The position numbers and the translations under genes were made by a program. From contig WELA01012797.1 of NCBI GenBank assembly GCA_009602735.1, positions 96,591 to 160,590 of the forward strand: DNA of 64,000 nt, in the 5' to 3' direction. The stretch is from Mesotaenium endlicherianum. Lineage: Eukaryota > Streptophyta > Zygnematophyceae > Zygnematales > Mesotaeniaceae. Positions 1 through 10,478 of the stretch are shown one piece after another; the first letter of the stretch is position 1, and every line of letters begins with the position of its first letter. A model generated the notes under the pieces. The model had not been told where the DNA came from. It ran no database searches and saw only the letters and a list, made by a program, of their open reading frames with translations.

Positions 1-933
1 CTCAGCAACGGAAGTGATCTGCTTCAGTGTCAGGGAGATCATCGCATAGATGGCTTTCTCCTGCTGGTTGATGACATCAAACTTCTCATGCAACTTCTCG
101 ACAAACTCTACCCACGTAGGGTCACCGAGTTGCCGAGCCTTACGCTCTTCCTTCCAGTAAAGCCACCAGTCTGCGGCACTGCCTTTCAGTAGCGCACCGG
201 TGTGCCTGACCTTCTCGTAATCTTGCAGTTCTGGGTAGTTCTCCAGCCACTGCTCAACATCCGCGAGAAACTTGATCAGGTAATATTTTATGTTTCCCTC
301 AGGATCATAGTCGTGGGGAGGTTTCGGCTTGGGCTTACTAGACCCTCGGCCACCACCACCAGTGGTTTGAGACCCCATTTGGTCTCTGTCCCGGAGTAGG
401 GACATTATGATTCTTTTGTCCTCCTGCTGGGACTGATACATGGTCGCCATTTGCGACTGCATCTGAACGAACAATGCTCCCAAGTCTACACTCTGGGGTG
501 GTAGATTAGCAAATGCAGCAGCAGCATTGGCATCTACTCGCTGAGTAGTGTCCTCAACAATCCCTCTTGCTCCTGCAGCAGCAATTCCTGCCGCATTCAG
601 CCGGTCACGTATTTGACCTAGGGGTACATTGAGTTGTACGGCAGGAGGTGGGTTCAGAACATTGGCCCTTGATGCCATAAGTTCTTCAACAGTGCGCTCG
701 TCAGCTGGCTGTCCTTCCCTCCTTTGTATATCTTCAGCGGCCTTTGCTACTTGTTCAGCTTCTAGTCTGGCTATCTCCTCCTCAGCTTGCTGAGCTGCGA
801 CTGAGGCAATAGCAGCTGCCTCATCTGCAGCCTCCCTAGCTGCAGTATCCGCTACTGCTTCCGAATAGGTACGGTTTCCCGCTACATGGCTTTCCGCCTG
901 GTTTTCGACATTCTCGTTATCCTGGTTCTCCAT
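1..933 (-). CDS. Gag of an LTR retrotransposon, 5' part (fossil, runs off window)
   Basis: Read on the minus strand, an open frame begins at the ATG near 933 and runs to the window edge. The N-terminal part is rich in Ala, Glu and Gln and looks disordered. It is followed by a conserved-looking Gag core with the segments GSAADWWLYW and WVEFVEKLHEKF, typical of Ty3/gypsy or related plant Gag proteins. It lies directly downstream of an LTR and a primer-binding site in the same orientation, so it is the start of an element whose pol lies outside the window. The family is inferred from the Gag style only. Confidence 0.7.
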   Translation of the reverse strand, partial: MENQDNENVENQAESHVAGNRTYSEAVADTAAREAADEAAAIASVAAQQAEEEIARLEAEQVAKAAEDIQRREGQPADERTVEELMASRANVLNPPPAVQLNVPLGQIRDRLNAAGIAAAGARGIVEDTTQRVDANAAAAFANLPPQSVDLGALFVQMQSQMATMYQSQQEDKRIIMSLLRDRDQMGSQTTGGGGRGSSKPKPKPPHDYDPEGNIKYYLIKFLADVEQWLENYPELQDYEKVRHTGALLKGSAADWWLYWKEERKARQLGDPTWVEFVEKLHEKFDVINQQEKAIYAMISLTLKQITSVAE

Positions 934-993
934 GTCTCGGGAGTTGCTAGTTTGAGACCTTGTCCTTACCATACAAAGAAGACTGTGATAACT

Positions 994-1005
994 GCTCCGA
1001 TACCA
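994..1005 (-). promoter_or_regulatory. Primer-binding site of the family A element
   Basis: On the minus strand this reads TGGTATCGGAGC, a match to the initiator-tRNA-Met type PBS used by many plant LTR elements. It sits one base inside the 5' LTR end and about 60 bases before the gag ATG. Confidence 0.7.
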
Positions 1006-1006
1006 C

Positions 1007-1722
1007 TGAAATGAATCGACTTACCAAATAGGCGATTAACAATTAATAAAGATCTTTATATCAGCAAGTAATCTTTATGGTACTTTTCGTTCACTGTTTT
1101 AACGGCAAAAGGACAGCGCACTAGCAGTGAATAATACTCGTCAGTCAAATGAACTAGCATCAATAATGCAAATCAGTAAACTCATACATAAGCAAGGTTA
1201 GAAGACAGTGCGTATCAATGGCTTCTCGCCTTGGATTCAAATCTCTCTCAATAAGCTGTACAAGAGAGTTGGCCTCGTTTCCGAATGCCGAACTCAAGAG
1301 CAATGCCTAGCATATGTACATGGAATGAGTTTACTGTTCAACGGTCAGTGCGATGGCACCGCCTACCCGGGAGTTAACCACGTTGGTAGGACCTCGGTTA
1401 ACCAAATCCACCGCCATCTCCCATCATCCCGAATAGCCATCCATCATAGGGATGTCATCTGGCTATTCATCTAGCATATCGCACTTAGATGCATATCAAG
1501 GCAGTTCGCTGCTACCGAGTACGGAAGTCAGCTTGCTGTCAAAGAATGTGTCAGCAAGCTGACTTATATGGACTTTCAGCCTGCTGCTTTCGACTGAGTC
1601 ATTAAACTGATAATTATGTAAAGTCCAGCAGACTGACTATTAACTAAAGTTCAGCAGGCTGAACTTAATTAACTATTGTATTTAAATGAATATTATATCC
1701 ACTAATATACTGATTCATTACA
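1007..1722 (-). mobile_element. LTR family A, 5' LTR of the element at the window start
   Basis: This 716-bp block has TG...CA ends with the inverted tips TGTAATGAATC and GATTCATTTCA (in LTR orientation). It is about 90% or more identical by eye to the solo LTRs at 9456-10175 and 51149-51867. The PBS and gag follow it on the minus strand, so it is a 5' LTR. It was inserted into a fragment of a family B element, which resumes at 1723. Confidence 0.85.
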
Positions 1723-2534
1723 GTCATCCAGTCTTTAATGTCTCTTTCCATTCATCGTGCTTGGAATGTCGCTGGTGCATTGGTAAGTTCAGAGCTAAGG
1801 AACTTTGTACTGGAACGCTGTTTTGGGGACATCCTCTGGTGTGATTCGAATTTGATGATAGCCTTGGGCTAAGTCAAGCTAGGAGAACACGCATGCCCCC
1901 TGCAACGAATCAAACAAATCATCAATGCGAGGCAACAAATAGCGGTTTTTGACCGTTATGTTGTTCAACGCACGATAATCAATGCACATTCTAAGCGTCC
2001 CATCTTTCTTTTGATCAAATAGGATTGGGCCGCCGAATGGAGAAGAGCTCGGCTCAATCCATCCTTTCTCCAGCAAGTCGCTAATTTGGTCTTTCATTTC
2101 GTTCATCTCCAACGGGCTTAGGCGATAAATTGGTCGCCAAGTCGGTTGAGAATCGGGAATGAAGTCAAGCAATGCACTTGTTTGCGTAAGCCAATCATTA
2201 CCCAAAATTGCGTCGATTCCATGCGGCAATTCAGTGACGTAGAATTGTACGTGGCCGATGTATGACTCCACTTTTAGTTGTAACTTAATCGTTCCGAGAA
2301 TACAAGCTAACGAGCCATCGCCAAGGCAAAGGGTCTCGTCCTTGAGTATTGGAAGCAACTTCATCCCTTGTGCAAAACGTGCACTAATGAAGCTTATTGA
2401 TGCGCCTGAATCAATGACTATGAAGCATGAACGGCCTGAAACTTTCGCGTCAAACGTCATACTTAACCCGAAAGAAGCATTATGCATCACCAGCAACGTC
2501 CTCGCCGTGAGAGGAATGTGGGACGAAAGTTAGA
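1723..2534 (-). mobile_element. Family B Ty3/gypsy fragment: protease to reverse transcriptase (fossil)
   Basis: On the minus strand the piece encodes the aspartic protease region ([11 protein letters not shown]) joined to the N-terminal part of the reverse transcriptase ([18 protein letters not shown]). It closely matches the same region of the full family B element at 18550-26217, but the stretch between protease and RT is missing. It is a truncated, broken copy with no LTRs of its own here. It is older than the family A insertion that abuts it. Confidence 0.8.
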
Positions 2535-2551
2535 ATCGTTACAGTTTAAGC

Positions 2552-3538
2552 TGTGACTTTGCTCACCACTTGTGAAGTTCTTCAAGTGAGTGGAAGCCAA
2601 GAGGGCTTGCTCTTCATAAGAGAGAGACTAAGTGGTCCTGAAAATACAAGAGATAAAAGTGTAACCTTTATTGATAACTCTGTGACTTACAGCTGGCATA
2701 ATGGACTTCTAAAAAGATGTCCCTTCAGGGGCACCTACTACGATATACTCCCTGCAAAACCGGCGCTCAAGGCGCCGGATTCAATGCACACAGTCACACT
2801 AGAAGGCTCTCTTATGTCCTCAATAATGGAGGCAAGGCACGTTCTAGCACTCCTATTGGCTAAGCACAACACAAAACAATCAAATTTAGTGCAAGGAATG
2901 TGCTAAATGCATCTCATTAGTGGAGCTTACCTCAACCAATGCTACCTAGATAAAGTAGATCTGGAACTCGAGGAAGCTTCCTCTAGGAATGAGTGATGGA
3001 GTCACCAAGTTATAACTCTAATAGTGCTCAATTTCTATGCTAATGTGTACAAAGACTATCAAGCTTGCGGATTTGTGCGCTAAAGGCTAGGGGTCTTTGA
3101 GTCGCTAAGGCCAAACAATGTAACCTTTGGACACATTGAGTCACAAAGTGCCCTTTGGTTAAATTCCGCTAGAGACCGGTACGTGGCGCAAACTAGATTG
3201 CGACAATCTTGCTCGACACTTGACCAAATGACGCGAAACCGGTGCCATTCAAAAGGTAGCTTGGCGCTCTACATTTTAGCAATTTGGAATGCTAGAAAAG
3301 GTCAATATATGGATGCGTAAAGTTAAATCAAAGTCGGCCTTTCTAGGTTGATGGTTAACACACGTGTAGCTTGTTTTAGTGCGACAACCTTGACTTGATG
3401 AGTCATGACAATTATCGTGCATTATGGGGCTGAGTGCGCATCAACGATGTAAGCAATACACAAATAGGCAAGCAAACTTTGCTGCAATGAAAGCAAAAAT
3501 GCATGTGGCCTTATGGCCAAAAAGAGAGTCAGCTGTCA
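2552..3538 (-). mobile_element. Probable 3' LTR of a Ty3 element with a PHD-bearing integrase
   Basis: This roughly 987-bp block has TG...CA ends and lies just downstream, in minus-strand terms, of a purine-rich tract (minus-strand GAGGGGGGAATT, about 3548-3561) that follows the pol region at 3564 and above. No second copy of this LTR is in the window, so the outer boundary is inferred from the ends and the purine tract only. Confidence 0.45.
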
Positions 3539-4349
3539 AATGTTTTAATTCCCCCCTCAGCTCTCAGCCTCCAGCTGATGAGTTGTGAGTGCTACCGCTA
3601 GCTAACTCTGAGCAGCCACTACAAAACCAATCTTCAGCTGGGACACGGGCCAGCGGCGGGTCGAGGACTCCAATATGGAAGCTGTCGCAGAGCAACATCA
3701 TGGCCTCCTTGCCAGGGCTGTGGCAGATCAGGCACGCCCCGTCCTTGGGTGATCGCGCGTTGCGGGGACGAACCTTCATGTCAAGGTTAGGGAGATGGCA
3801 CGGGCCGCAGTTCTTAGTGTGGTCCTTGTGAAGACGGCCATCTGCGCCTCCCAGCTCCAGCACATTTAAGTCCAACACGCGCTTGACTCGTAGGATGATT
3901 GGCGAGCTGCTGGTGTCAAGGGTGTTCTTTGTCTGGCGTCGCAAGTACACGAAGTCATTTGTGGAAAATTGCAACATCCGCAAACGATAGGCTCCTCCAC
4001 GGATAATGGTGTACTTCAGCGTGTCATGGTGTTGTGCAATGCCGAGGTTGTCCATGGCCATGGGCATCAGGTGCTGAAAGAGCTGTGCACGCTGCCCAAT
4101 AAGAGCGCTCCACGTCTCAAGATTGTCCAAGTCCAAGACGTTCACAGCCAACGTCCTTGCCGCGGCGGGCAGGATTGGCTAGCGTCCATAGAGGAGAAAG
4201 TAAGGGGAGTGCGAGGCCAAGGAGGCCTGGCAACTGAATCTGTATCCCATAGCTAGCCACGGGAGTGCGTCGTTCCAATGGGTGCTGTCGTGGGTGAGGC
4301 AGTACTTGCGCAACCCCAGCTTGACGGTCTGCACCATGCGCTCGGCAAG

Positions 4350-4811
4350 TGTAGCAATACGAACAAAAAGGTAACTCGAGGTACTTTGATCGCGCGCCAA
4401 TTGTACTTATACAATTCAAGTTGACACTTCCATTGCTGCACGCGACGTGTCGCTCGCGCCGCATTTGGCCACGCGGCGGATCGTTACACTCCTCCCACCT
4501 ACAAGTGTGCACGTCTCGGGCACTCATGCTCCGGCACCCGTGAGGGACATTGTTTCGGGATAGTGTCTTTTCTTCTCACAATCCAAAGATTGTCGTAAGG
4601 TCGTACCATCGACAAGTTTCGCACCCCGCGGGATTTGAACCCTCGTCTCCTCGACACGGTTGCATACGTTCGCACTCCGATACCAATGTAGCGATACGAA
4701 AAAAAAGGTAACTCGCGCGCCGATTGTACTTATACAATTCAAACCGACACTTCTATCGCTCCACGTGACGTGTCGCACGCGCCGCATCCGGCCACGCGGC
4801 GGATTGTTACA
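4350..4811 (-). mobile_element. TRIM element (miniature LTR retrotransposon), complete ends
   Basis: This is a 462-bp element with terminal direct repeats at 4350-4488 (139 bp) and 4687-4811 (125 bp). Each starts TGTAGC and ends GTTACA on the plus strand. The 5-bp target duplication GCAAG flanks it at 4345-4349 and 4812-4816. The minus strand gives 5' LTR, a PBS TTGGTATCGGAG at about 4675-4686, an internal stretch of about 200 bp without coding capacity, a purine tract GGTGGGAGGAG at about 4489-4499, and the 3' LTR. The internal part has a pol III B-box-like motif GGGTTCAAATCCC (about 4629-4641, minus). It cuts the integrase of the surrounding Ty3 element. Confidence 0.9.
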
Positions 4812-4901
4812 GCAAGGGCGTCATCCTGGGGGTGATCGCGTCAATAATAGAGCGCTCCAACAGCTTCTGAAAGCTGCCCTGGAACTCCTTGCTTCGGTCG
4901 G

Positions 4902-5617
4902 TGAAAGGGGGAAGGGTGCGGGGAGTGCGCCCATACACACTCACGCACCCTCACCCGCGAGTGGAAGCGTGCACGAGGACCTTTCCTAGTTGCATACACA
5001 AGGTGGTGTGGCCTGGTGGTATGCCACCCTTGCAAGAGTTAGAGGGCTACATGAGAGAGGAGTTGAAAAGAACTCACTTTATTAGGAAAAGTCGTGTACA
5101 GGATACGAAGGTTAGACTAGAATAGAATAAGCCCCCTCTACTTCCTTGTGCTTCCCATTTATCTTTTTACTCTAAGTGTCCTCCCTAGCAAAGTACCTCC
5201 AGAACCTTCTCCTATGGCTCCTTCCATGTCGGTGACCTTGCCTAGTTGGACAAGCTAGCACACTCACACGCACACAATCACACTCTAGAATATTCTACTA
5301 CACAAACCACTAACTCCTCACGGAGTTTCTAGAAATTCCACAATCACTTTGGCACTCTACGTAATTGTACGTACTTTCTGGAACCCTCATGTTTCAATGT
5401 CCTACTTTCTGGACTCCAACCGAAATTTTCGTCACTGGACCTGTCCTTGTCACTAAATAGAATTTGTGACATTAAAAACTCACTAAAACTTCCAAAATTC
5501 ATAACTATCTCAATACTTGTCCAAATGACGTGAAATAAAGGCCAAAGTTCTTCTAAAATCACACTCTATGCACATAAAATACTAGAAAGAAACAAACTAC
5601 ACTTTCATAACCTTACA
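4902..5617 (-). mobile_element. Solo LTR, family D
   Basis: A 716-bp block matches, in reverse orientation, the LTRs of element D at 40804-41516 and 44765-45476. The perfect 5-bp target duplication GTCGG lies at 4897-4901 and 5618-5622. No internal region remains, as expected after LTR-LTR recombination. It splits the integrase core of the enclosing Ty3 element. Confidence 0.9.
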
Positions 5618-6620
5618 GTCGGTCAGCACCATTACGCAGCCGCCAAAGCGGCTAAGGATCTGATGAAGGAAAGCCTGGGCAAGCCCCTCAACGAGCTCGA
5701 TCCACTTGGACATGTGCTCAATCATCACCAAGACGTAGAGATTGCTTCGGCGAGACTAAGGCAACTCTCTAGCCAAGTCAAGGACCACCTGTAGAACAGC
5801 CCCTGAATGGGCAGGGGGCTCAGGGTAACGGTGCACGCTGTGAAGCTCGAGCGCACACAATTGCAGAGAGTGCAGCTGCTGAAGACATCGGTCACAACCT
5901 TACTTATGTCGTACCACCAGTACTCAGCCTATTGGAGGCTAAGAGTACGCTGGACACCAAAATGTCCAAGGGCCTCGTGCACTGTGCACACCAGTTGACT
6001 GCGTAGAGCAGGCTCAGGCACCACCAACACTGAGCCATCCGCCATCACGCGCCTCATGCGCCTCTACGCTTAAGGATGCGGTTGGGCTCTCTTGTGTCAG
6101 TGTTGAGCGCAAGCTCCTTAGTGGTGGCGTAGTTTATCACTGCAGCATTGTCCCACACATCCTCAGGCCCGCGCTGCCAGGCCTTCTGCTCTGCTGCCGC
6201 GGCCAGCGCCAGACGTTGAGTGTTGACCACCACCAGGTCGCGGTCAATGAGTCTTGCGGGCCGTGCATTGCTGTTGACTGTGAAGGCCAAAAAGGTTGCC
6301 GCGTGTGAGGCCACTGGCTCGTCATCGACGTGGCAAGCCACGGTGAGTTCCTTGAAGAAGGCAGCGAGTTGAGGCTGGGGCCGTCGACGTCCATATTAGT
6401 CGTCTGTGGGCGGTGATGCACGTCAAATGTTTAATCTTGCAAAATGAGTGCCCACTGCACGTACTTGCCTGTCAGGCGCTCCAACGTCATGAGCCACTTG
6501 AGTGGCTGATGGACGGTGACCAGGCGGAAAAGCGTGCCGTAGAGATAGTGCCTGAAGTGCGGCTAAATCTTAATCCAAGTTCTTAGCAACAATGCGAGCG
6601 TAGGCGAGCCTCTTTTCCAA

Positions 6621-7033
6621 GAACAAATGCCAGAGTTATATGTCCAGATGTACATCAAAGATTTGCCATTCAAAAGTGCCTAAGACTTGGCATAATCGAG
6701 ATTTATATGAACCTTCCTATCCTGGCTAGCTGCGGAAGAGTGAGAGCTCAAGAGCTGCCCATAGTCGACAAAATGCAGCACTGATAAGGTAGGTGGTGGC
6801 ACTCTGGAGCTCTAACGCGCGCACCTAAGTGCGAGCGCGCAGATCCTAGCTAGGACGGCTCTAGGCTGCTGAAAAGGTTCACTTGGGCGCGCGCGTAATC
6901 CAGCCTAACTGCGCCCAGGTACACTTGACTGGCCACAACCGACACTGAAGCAGGCGACACGAAGGGGCTTGTCACTTTTACAATTAACTGGATTTATATA
7001 TCTACCAATAGACTAATTCATCACCGATGAATT
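6621..7033. other. Unassigned stretch ending in an inverted scrap of LTR A
   Basis: No gene is visible. The last 30 bases or so (about 6991-7022) resemble the reversed 3' tip of LTR A (TATATCTACCAATA then an ATTCATCA tip). They sit head to head with the LTR A start at 7034. Confidence 0.4.
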
Positions 7034-7672
7034 TGTAATGAATCAATATATTGGATAGATTTAATGTTTATTTAAATATAATAATTAAATTGATTTAGTC
7101 TGCTGAATTTTAGTTAATATTTAATCTGCCGGATTTTGAATACATAGTTTAATGACTCAGCCGGGAGCAGCAGGCTGAAGTCAACTTAGGTCAGCTTGCT
7201 GACTTACGTCGGCTTCCTGACACATTCTTTGACAGCTAGCTGACTTCCGTATTCGGTAGCAGCGAAGTGCCTAGTCATGCAATCAAGTGTGATATGCTAG
7301 ACGAATGGCCAGATGATATCCTTGGGATGGATGGCGATTTGGGATGATGGTAGATGGCTGTAGATTTGCTCAACCGAGGTCCTACCAACGAGGTTAACTC
7401 CCGGGTAGGCGGTGCCATCGCACTTGCCGTTGGACAGTAACTTCATTTCATGTACATATGTTAGGTATTGCCCTCGAGTTTGGCATTTGGAAACGAGGCC
7501 AAGTCTCTTTTATAGCTTACTGAGAGGGATCTAAATTCAAGGTTAGAAGCCATTGATGCGAACTGTCTTCTAATCTTGCTTATATATGAGTTTCTAGATT
7601 GCATGATTAATGCTCGTTTACTTGCATACGACTCATGCATATTGTTCATTGCTAGTATGTGGTCTTTTGCCG
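7034..7672 (+). mobile_element. Truncated solo LTR, family A
   Basis: It starts TGTAATGAATC like the intact copies and follows them through the CAGC/GCTG-rich part and the GTTAACTCCCGGGTAGGCGG block. It ends about 70 bp before the usual 3' tip, where similarity stops near TCTTTTGCCG. It is more diverged than the copies at 9456 and 51149. Confidence 0.8.
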
Positions 7673-8544
7673 AGGTTTCGGATGGGCGGCTAGCGCGCTG
7701 CCTAGGCATACCACAAGCATACGCTGGAAGTGATTCACTTGAACTCCAGCCTGGTTGCTTGATGAACCTGGACTTGGAGTAACAAGTACCTCTCATGCCA
7801 CACGTCGGGATAGGAAGGGAGAGGGAGGGGGTGGGAAGTGGAGGACGGCGAGGAGGCGAGGGGATGGAAGAAAAGAAGGAAGAGGAAGGGAGAGGGGGAG
7901 GGGGAGACATCCGAAAACTNCCTGCCGTTGGCTGAGAGGCCCTCACCAAACATTGCCGGTCACTCACAGCTAGGCACAAGATGGGGCGATGGGTATTGGG
8001 GTTCTGCTAGAGTAAGAGCAAGGCCAGGGCATGGGCAAAACTCCGGGCGCTAGGGTTAGCGCCGAGCTGGCGTTGGGGCTAGCGCCGAGACAAGGCCGGG
8101 GACCACTAGGCAAGGTGAGTAGCAGAGGCTCAGGTTTCAAGTTTTAGGTTTAAGAGGGGGGGTGATATTCTCAGGGCCGAGAGGGGTTCAGAGCGGGCTT
8201 CTCTTGGAGACACGGCAGCAGGAAGGGGGGGTGCAGGGGGATCCTGGGATCAGGGTTTAGTGCTTATGATCTAGGGTTTCTTCACGTGAGAGGGGTTGCC
8301 AACTCCAAGCCCCAAGCCCTATCTAATCCCAAAGCTTTCCTCCTTCCTCTTGCTCTCCTGCTCCCCTCTCTTTCCCTCCCTGTTCCCCCTCTTCCTCCCC
8401 CCTCCCCTTCTTCCCTTGCACTTCTTGCCCCTCTGTCCCCCCGTTGCCCTACCTCCTGCCCACCTCTTCTCTCGGCCCCTCTACCTCCGGGCCCCTTCCC
8501 TCCTCTTGAAGACCCTCTAAGTTGGGCAGCTTCCCGGGCCTTAC
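7673..8544. other. No gene seen; low-complexity purine and pyrimidine tracts
   Basis: The stretch holds a G/A-rich tract (7800-7920), a single-N assembly join at 7920, and a C/T-rich tract (8330-8520). Open frames here are simple-sequence artefacts. Telo-box-like motifs (AAACCCTAG and AAACCCT on the minus strand) lie at about 8255-8282. Confidence 0.5.
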
Positions 8545-8580
8545 CTACCATTGTGAAAGTTTTGCCTGCCCCGGTCTGGC
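8545..8580 (-). pseudogene. Isolated kinesin motor micro-exon (P-loop)
   Basis: On the minus strand a 36-nt segment between a GTGTGCAG acceptor and a GTAAGG donor encodes GQTGAGKTFTMV, counting one split codon. This is the Walker A loop of kinesin motors (consensus GQTGSGKTxTM). No other kinesin exon was found nearby on either strand. I therefore read it as a gene fragment, left by or carried by a mobile element, rather than a working gene. A larger gene with long introns disrupted by insertions cannot be excluded. Confidence 0.5.
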
Positions 8581-9455
8581 CTGCACACACGTAGCATAAC
8601 ACCACGGTCCGCCAGATGTCAAGCAGACATGCATCTGAATGTTTTTTTCACATGTGCTGGCCAAGACCACTTTATCTATATTCTGAGCATCCACACATTA
8701 AATAGCAAGAAGTATACGTGCCTATGAACACCCCTACTTGTATGCGGACCTCATGCTTGATTTCTTTTGCTTCAAAAGAGGAGTTCAGCTTCTAGCTCCA
8801 AGACAAGAATGGCCCTTCAAGTACCCATCCCCTTCTGCCTTTTTCCACTCTCTTTCTCAACAAAAAGCTGCCCTAAATCCCTTGCTTGGCTCAAGTTTGT
8901 TTTACATAGTGGCACAATGTTGCAATAGTTTCATCACTACATGTATTTCTCTCTGTCGTGGGAAGAAGAAATGCACAAAGGCAATCAATTACTTCCATTC
9001 AAATTCAAGAAAGCGATCGATTACTTCAATTCAGTCACTTAAGGTTTTACTATATTACGAAAAATTGACGTTTAAAATTGCTAACGGGCGGCGTGCTACT
9101 GAGAAGAGCGTTTTAGTGACGATTGTTCGTGTTAATTTAATAAATGCATTTACACACAAGTAATAGAATCGTATACAACGACAAAAACTATATATTTTAG
9201 AAGGAGGGACGGACGTGTCAGTCCCTAACGCTCGGAAAAACAAGTAACTGACCGCACGAGCAAAGTTGTAGCATTTCGCTGTGGATCGGCGAGAAGAGCC
9301 TCTGGATGTTGCTTTCCATCGACAGCAAAATCCATTTGAGGCCTCAAATGGAACAAAATCCATTCGTACGGGCCGATTCGGCTCGAATGGAAATCCATTT
9401 GGTAAAGTTGTCAAAATGGAAACGATTTAGCCCATGTCCAATGTCAGGGTGTAGG
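8581..9455. other. No gene seen; contains a 22-bp perfect palindrome
   Basis: The stretch is A/T-rich with no domain-bearing frame. A perfect 22-bp palindrome centred on GGCC lies at 9331-9352, followed at about 9357-9390 by a second dyad with CCATTCG and CGAATGG arms. Confidence 0.5.
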
Positions 9456-10175
9456 TGTAATGAATCAGTATATTGGTTGACATAATATTCATTTAAATAT
9501 TATAGTTAAATAAGTTCAGCCTGCTGAACTCTAGTTAATGATCAGTCTGCTGGACTTTATATTTAATATCAATTTAATGACTCGACCGGAAGTAGCAGGC
9601 TGATGTCACCTTAAGTCAGCTTGCTGACACATTCTTTGCCAGCCAGCTGACTTCCGTACTCGGTAGCAGCGAACTGCCTCGATATGCATCTAAGTGTGGT
9701 ATGCTACATGAATGGCAAGATGACATCCCTATGATGGATGGCGATTTGGGATGATGGCAGATGGCGGTGGATTTGGTTAACCGAGGTCCTACCAACGTGG
9801 TTAACTCCCGGGTAGGCGGTGCCATCGCACTGGCCGTTGAACAGTAAACTCATTCCAGGTACATATGCTAGGCATTGCTCTCGAGTTCGGCATTCGGAAA
9901 CGAGGCCAACTCTCTTGTACAGCTTACTGAGAGAGATCTGAATCCAAGGCGAGAAGCCATTGATACGCACTGTCTTCTAACCTTGCTTATGTATGAGTTT
10001 ACTGAGTGCATTATTGATGCTAGTTTACTCGCATTTGACTTACAAGTATTATTCACTGCTAGTGTGTTGTCCTTTGCCGTTTAACCAGTTAACGGAAAAT
10101 ACCATAAAGATTACTTGCTGATATAAAGATCTTTATTAATTGTTATTCGCCTATTTGGTAAGTCGATTCATTTCA
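9456..10175 (+). mobile_element. Solo LTR, family A, complete
   Basis: A 720-bp LTR has TGTAATGAATC and GATTCATTTCA tips and the perfect target duplication GTAGG at 9451-9455 and 10176-10180. It lies exactly where the 5' LTR of element C1 loses its left part. Confidence 0.92.
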
Positions 10176-10478
10176 GTAGGTCAAAAGAACATATGTACAT
10201 TGTTATAGAAAAAGATGGCCAGTTTTGGGATGTGTTGGGTGTCAACACATCAACATGCACCTTTTTAGAAACTACTTACGTAGCAAGTATAAAAACAAGA
10301 GCTAGAAAATAGACAGGCATTCTAAAATCACTCTTGTACTTGCCAAATTCCAGAAATCAATGAACTTTGAGGAAGCCATTTCTCTTTCAAAAAACTACCA
10401 CTTGTGTTCAAAGATCCTTGTCTTGAATAGATAAAGTATTCTATTTTACTAAGTACTTTATCTATCTGTTTCACTACA
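10176..10478 (+). mobile_element. Partial 5' LTR of Ty3 element C1
   Basis: The right-hand 303 bp of LTR C, ending CTGTTTCACTACA, are present. The intact length is about 500 bp (16765-17263 and 37373-37874). A PBS (TGGTATCGAAGC, 10480-10491) follows. Confidence 0.85.

Larger units (their letters stand above)
3564..6620 (-). mobile_element. Ty3/gypsy pol remnant: RNase H, integrase, PHD-like finger (fossil)
   Basis: On the minus strand the order is an RNase H tail (about 6440-6600, LTGKYVQWALILQ), a linker, the integrase core (about 4812-5770, with YVLVMIEHMSKWIELV and AERMVQTVKLGLRKY spread over interrupted blocks), an integrase C-terminal region, and a Cys-rich finger at about 3600-3740 (CLICH...MLLCD...DPPL...VP..DWFCSGC). 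The finger resembles a PHD finger, a reader of histone tails, and takes the place a chromodomain holds in families B and C. The copy has lost its gag and RT side, carries two later insertions (4350-4811 and 4902-5617) and is broken in several places. Confidence 0.75.
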
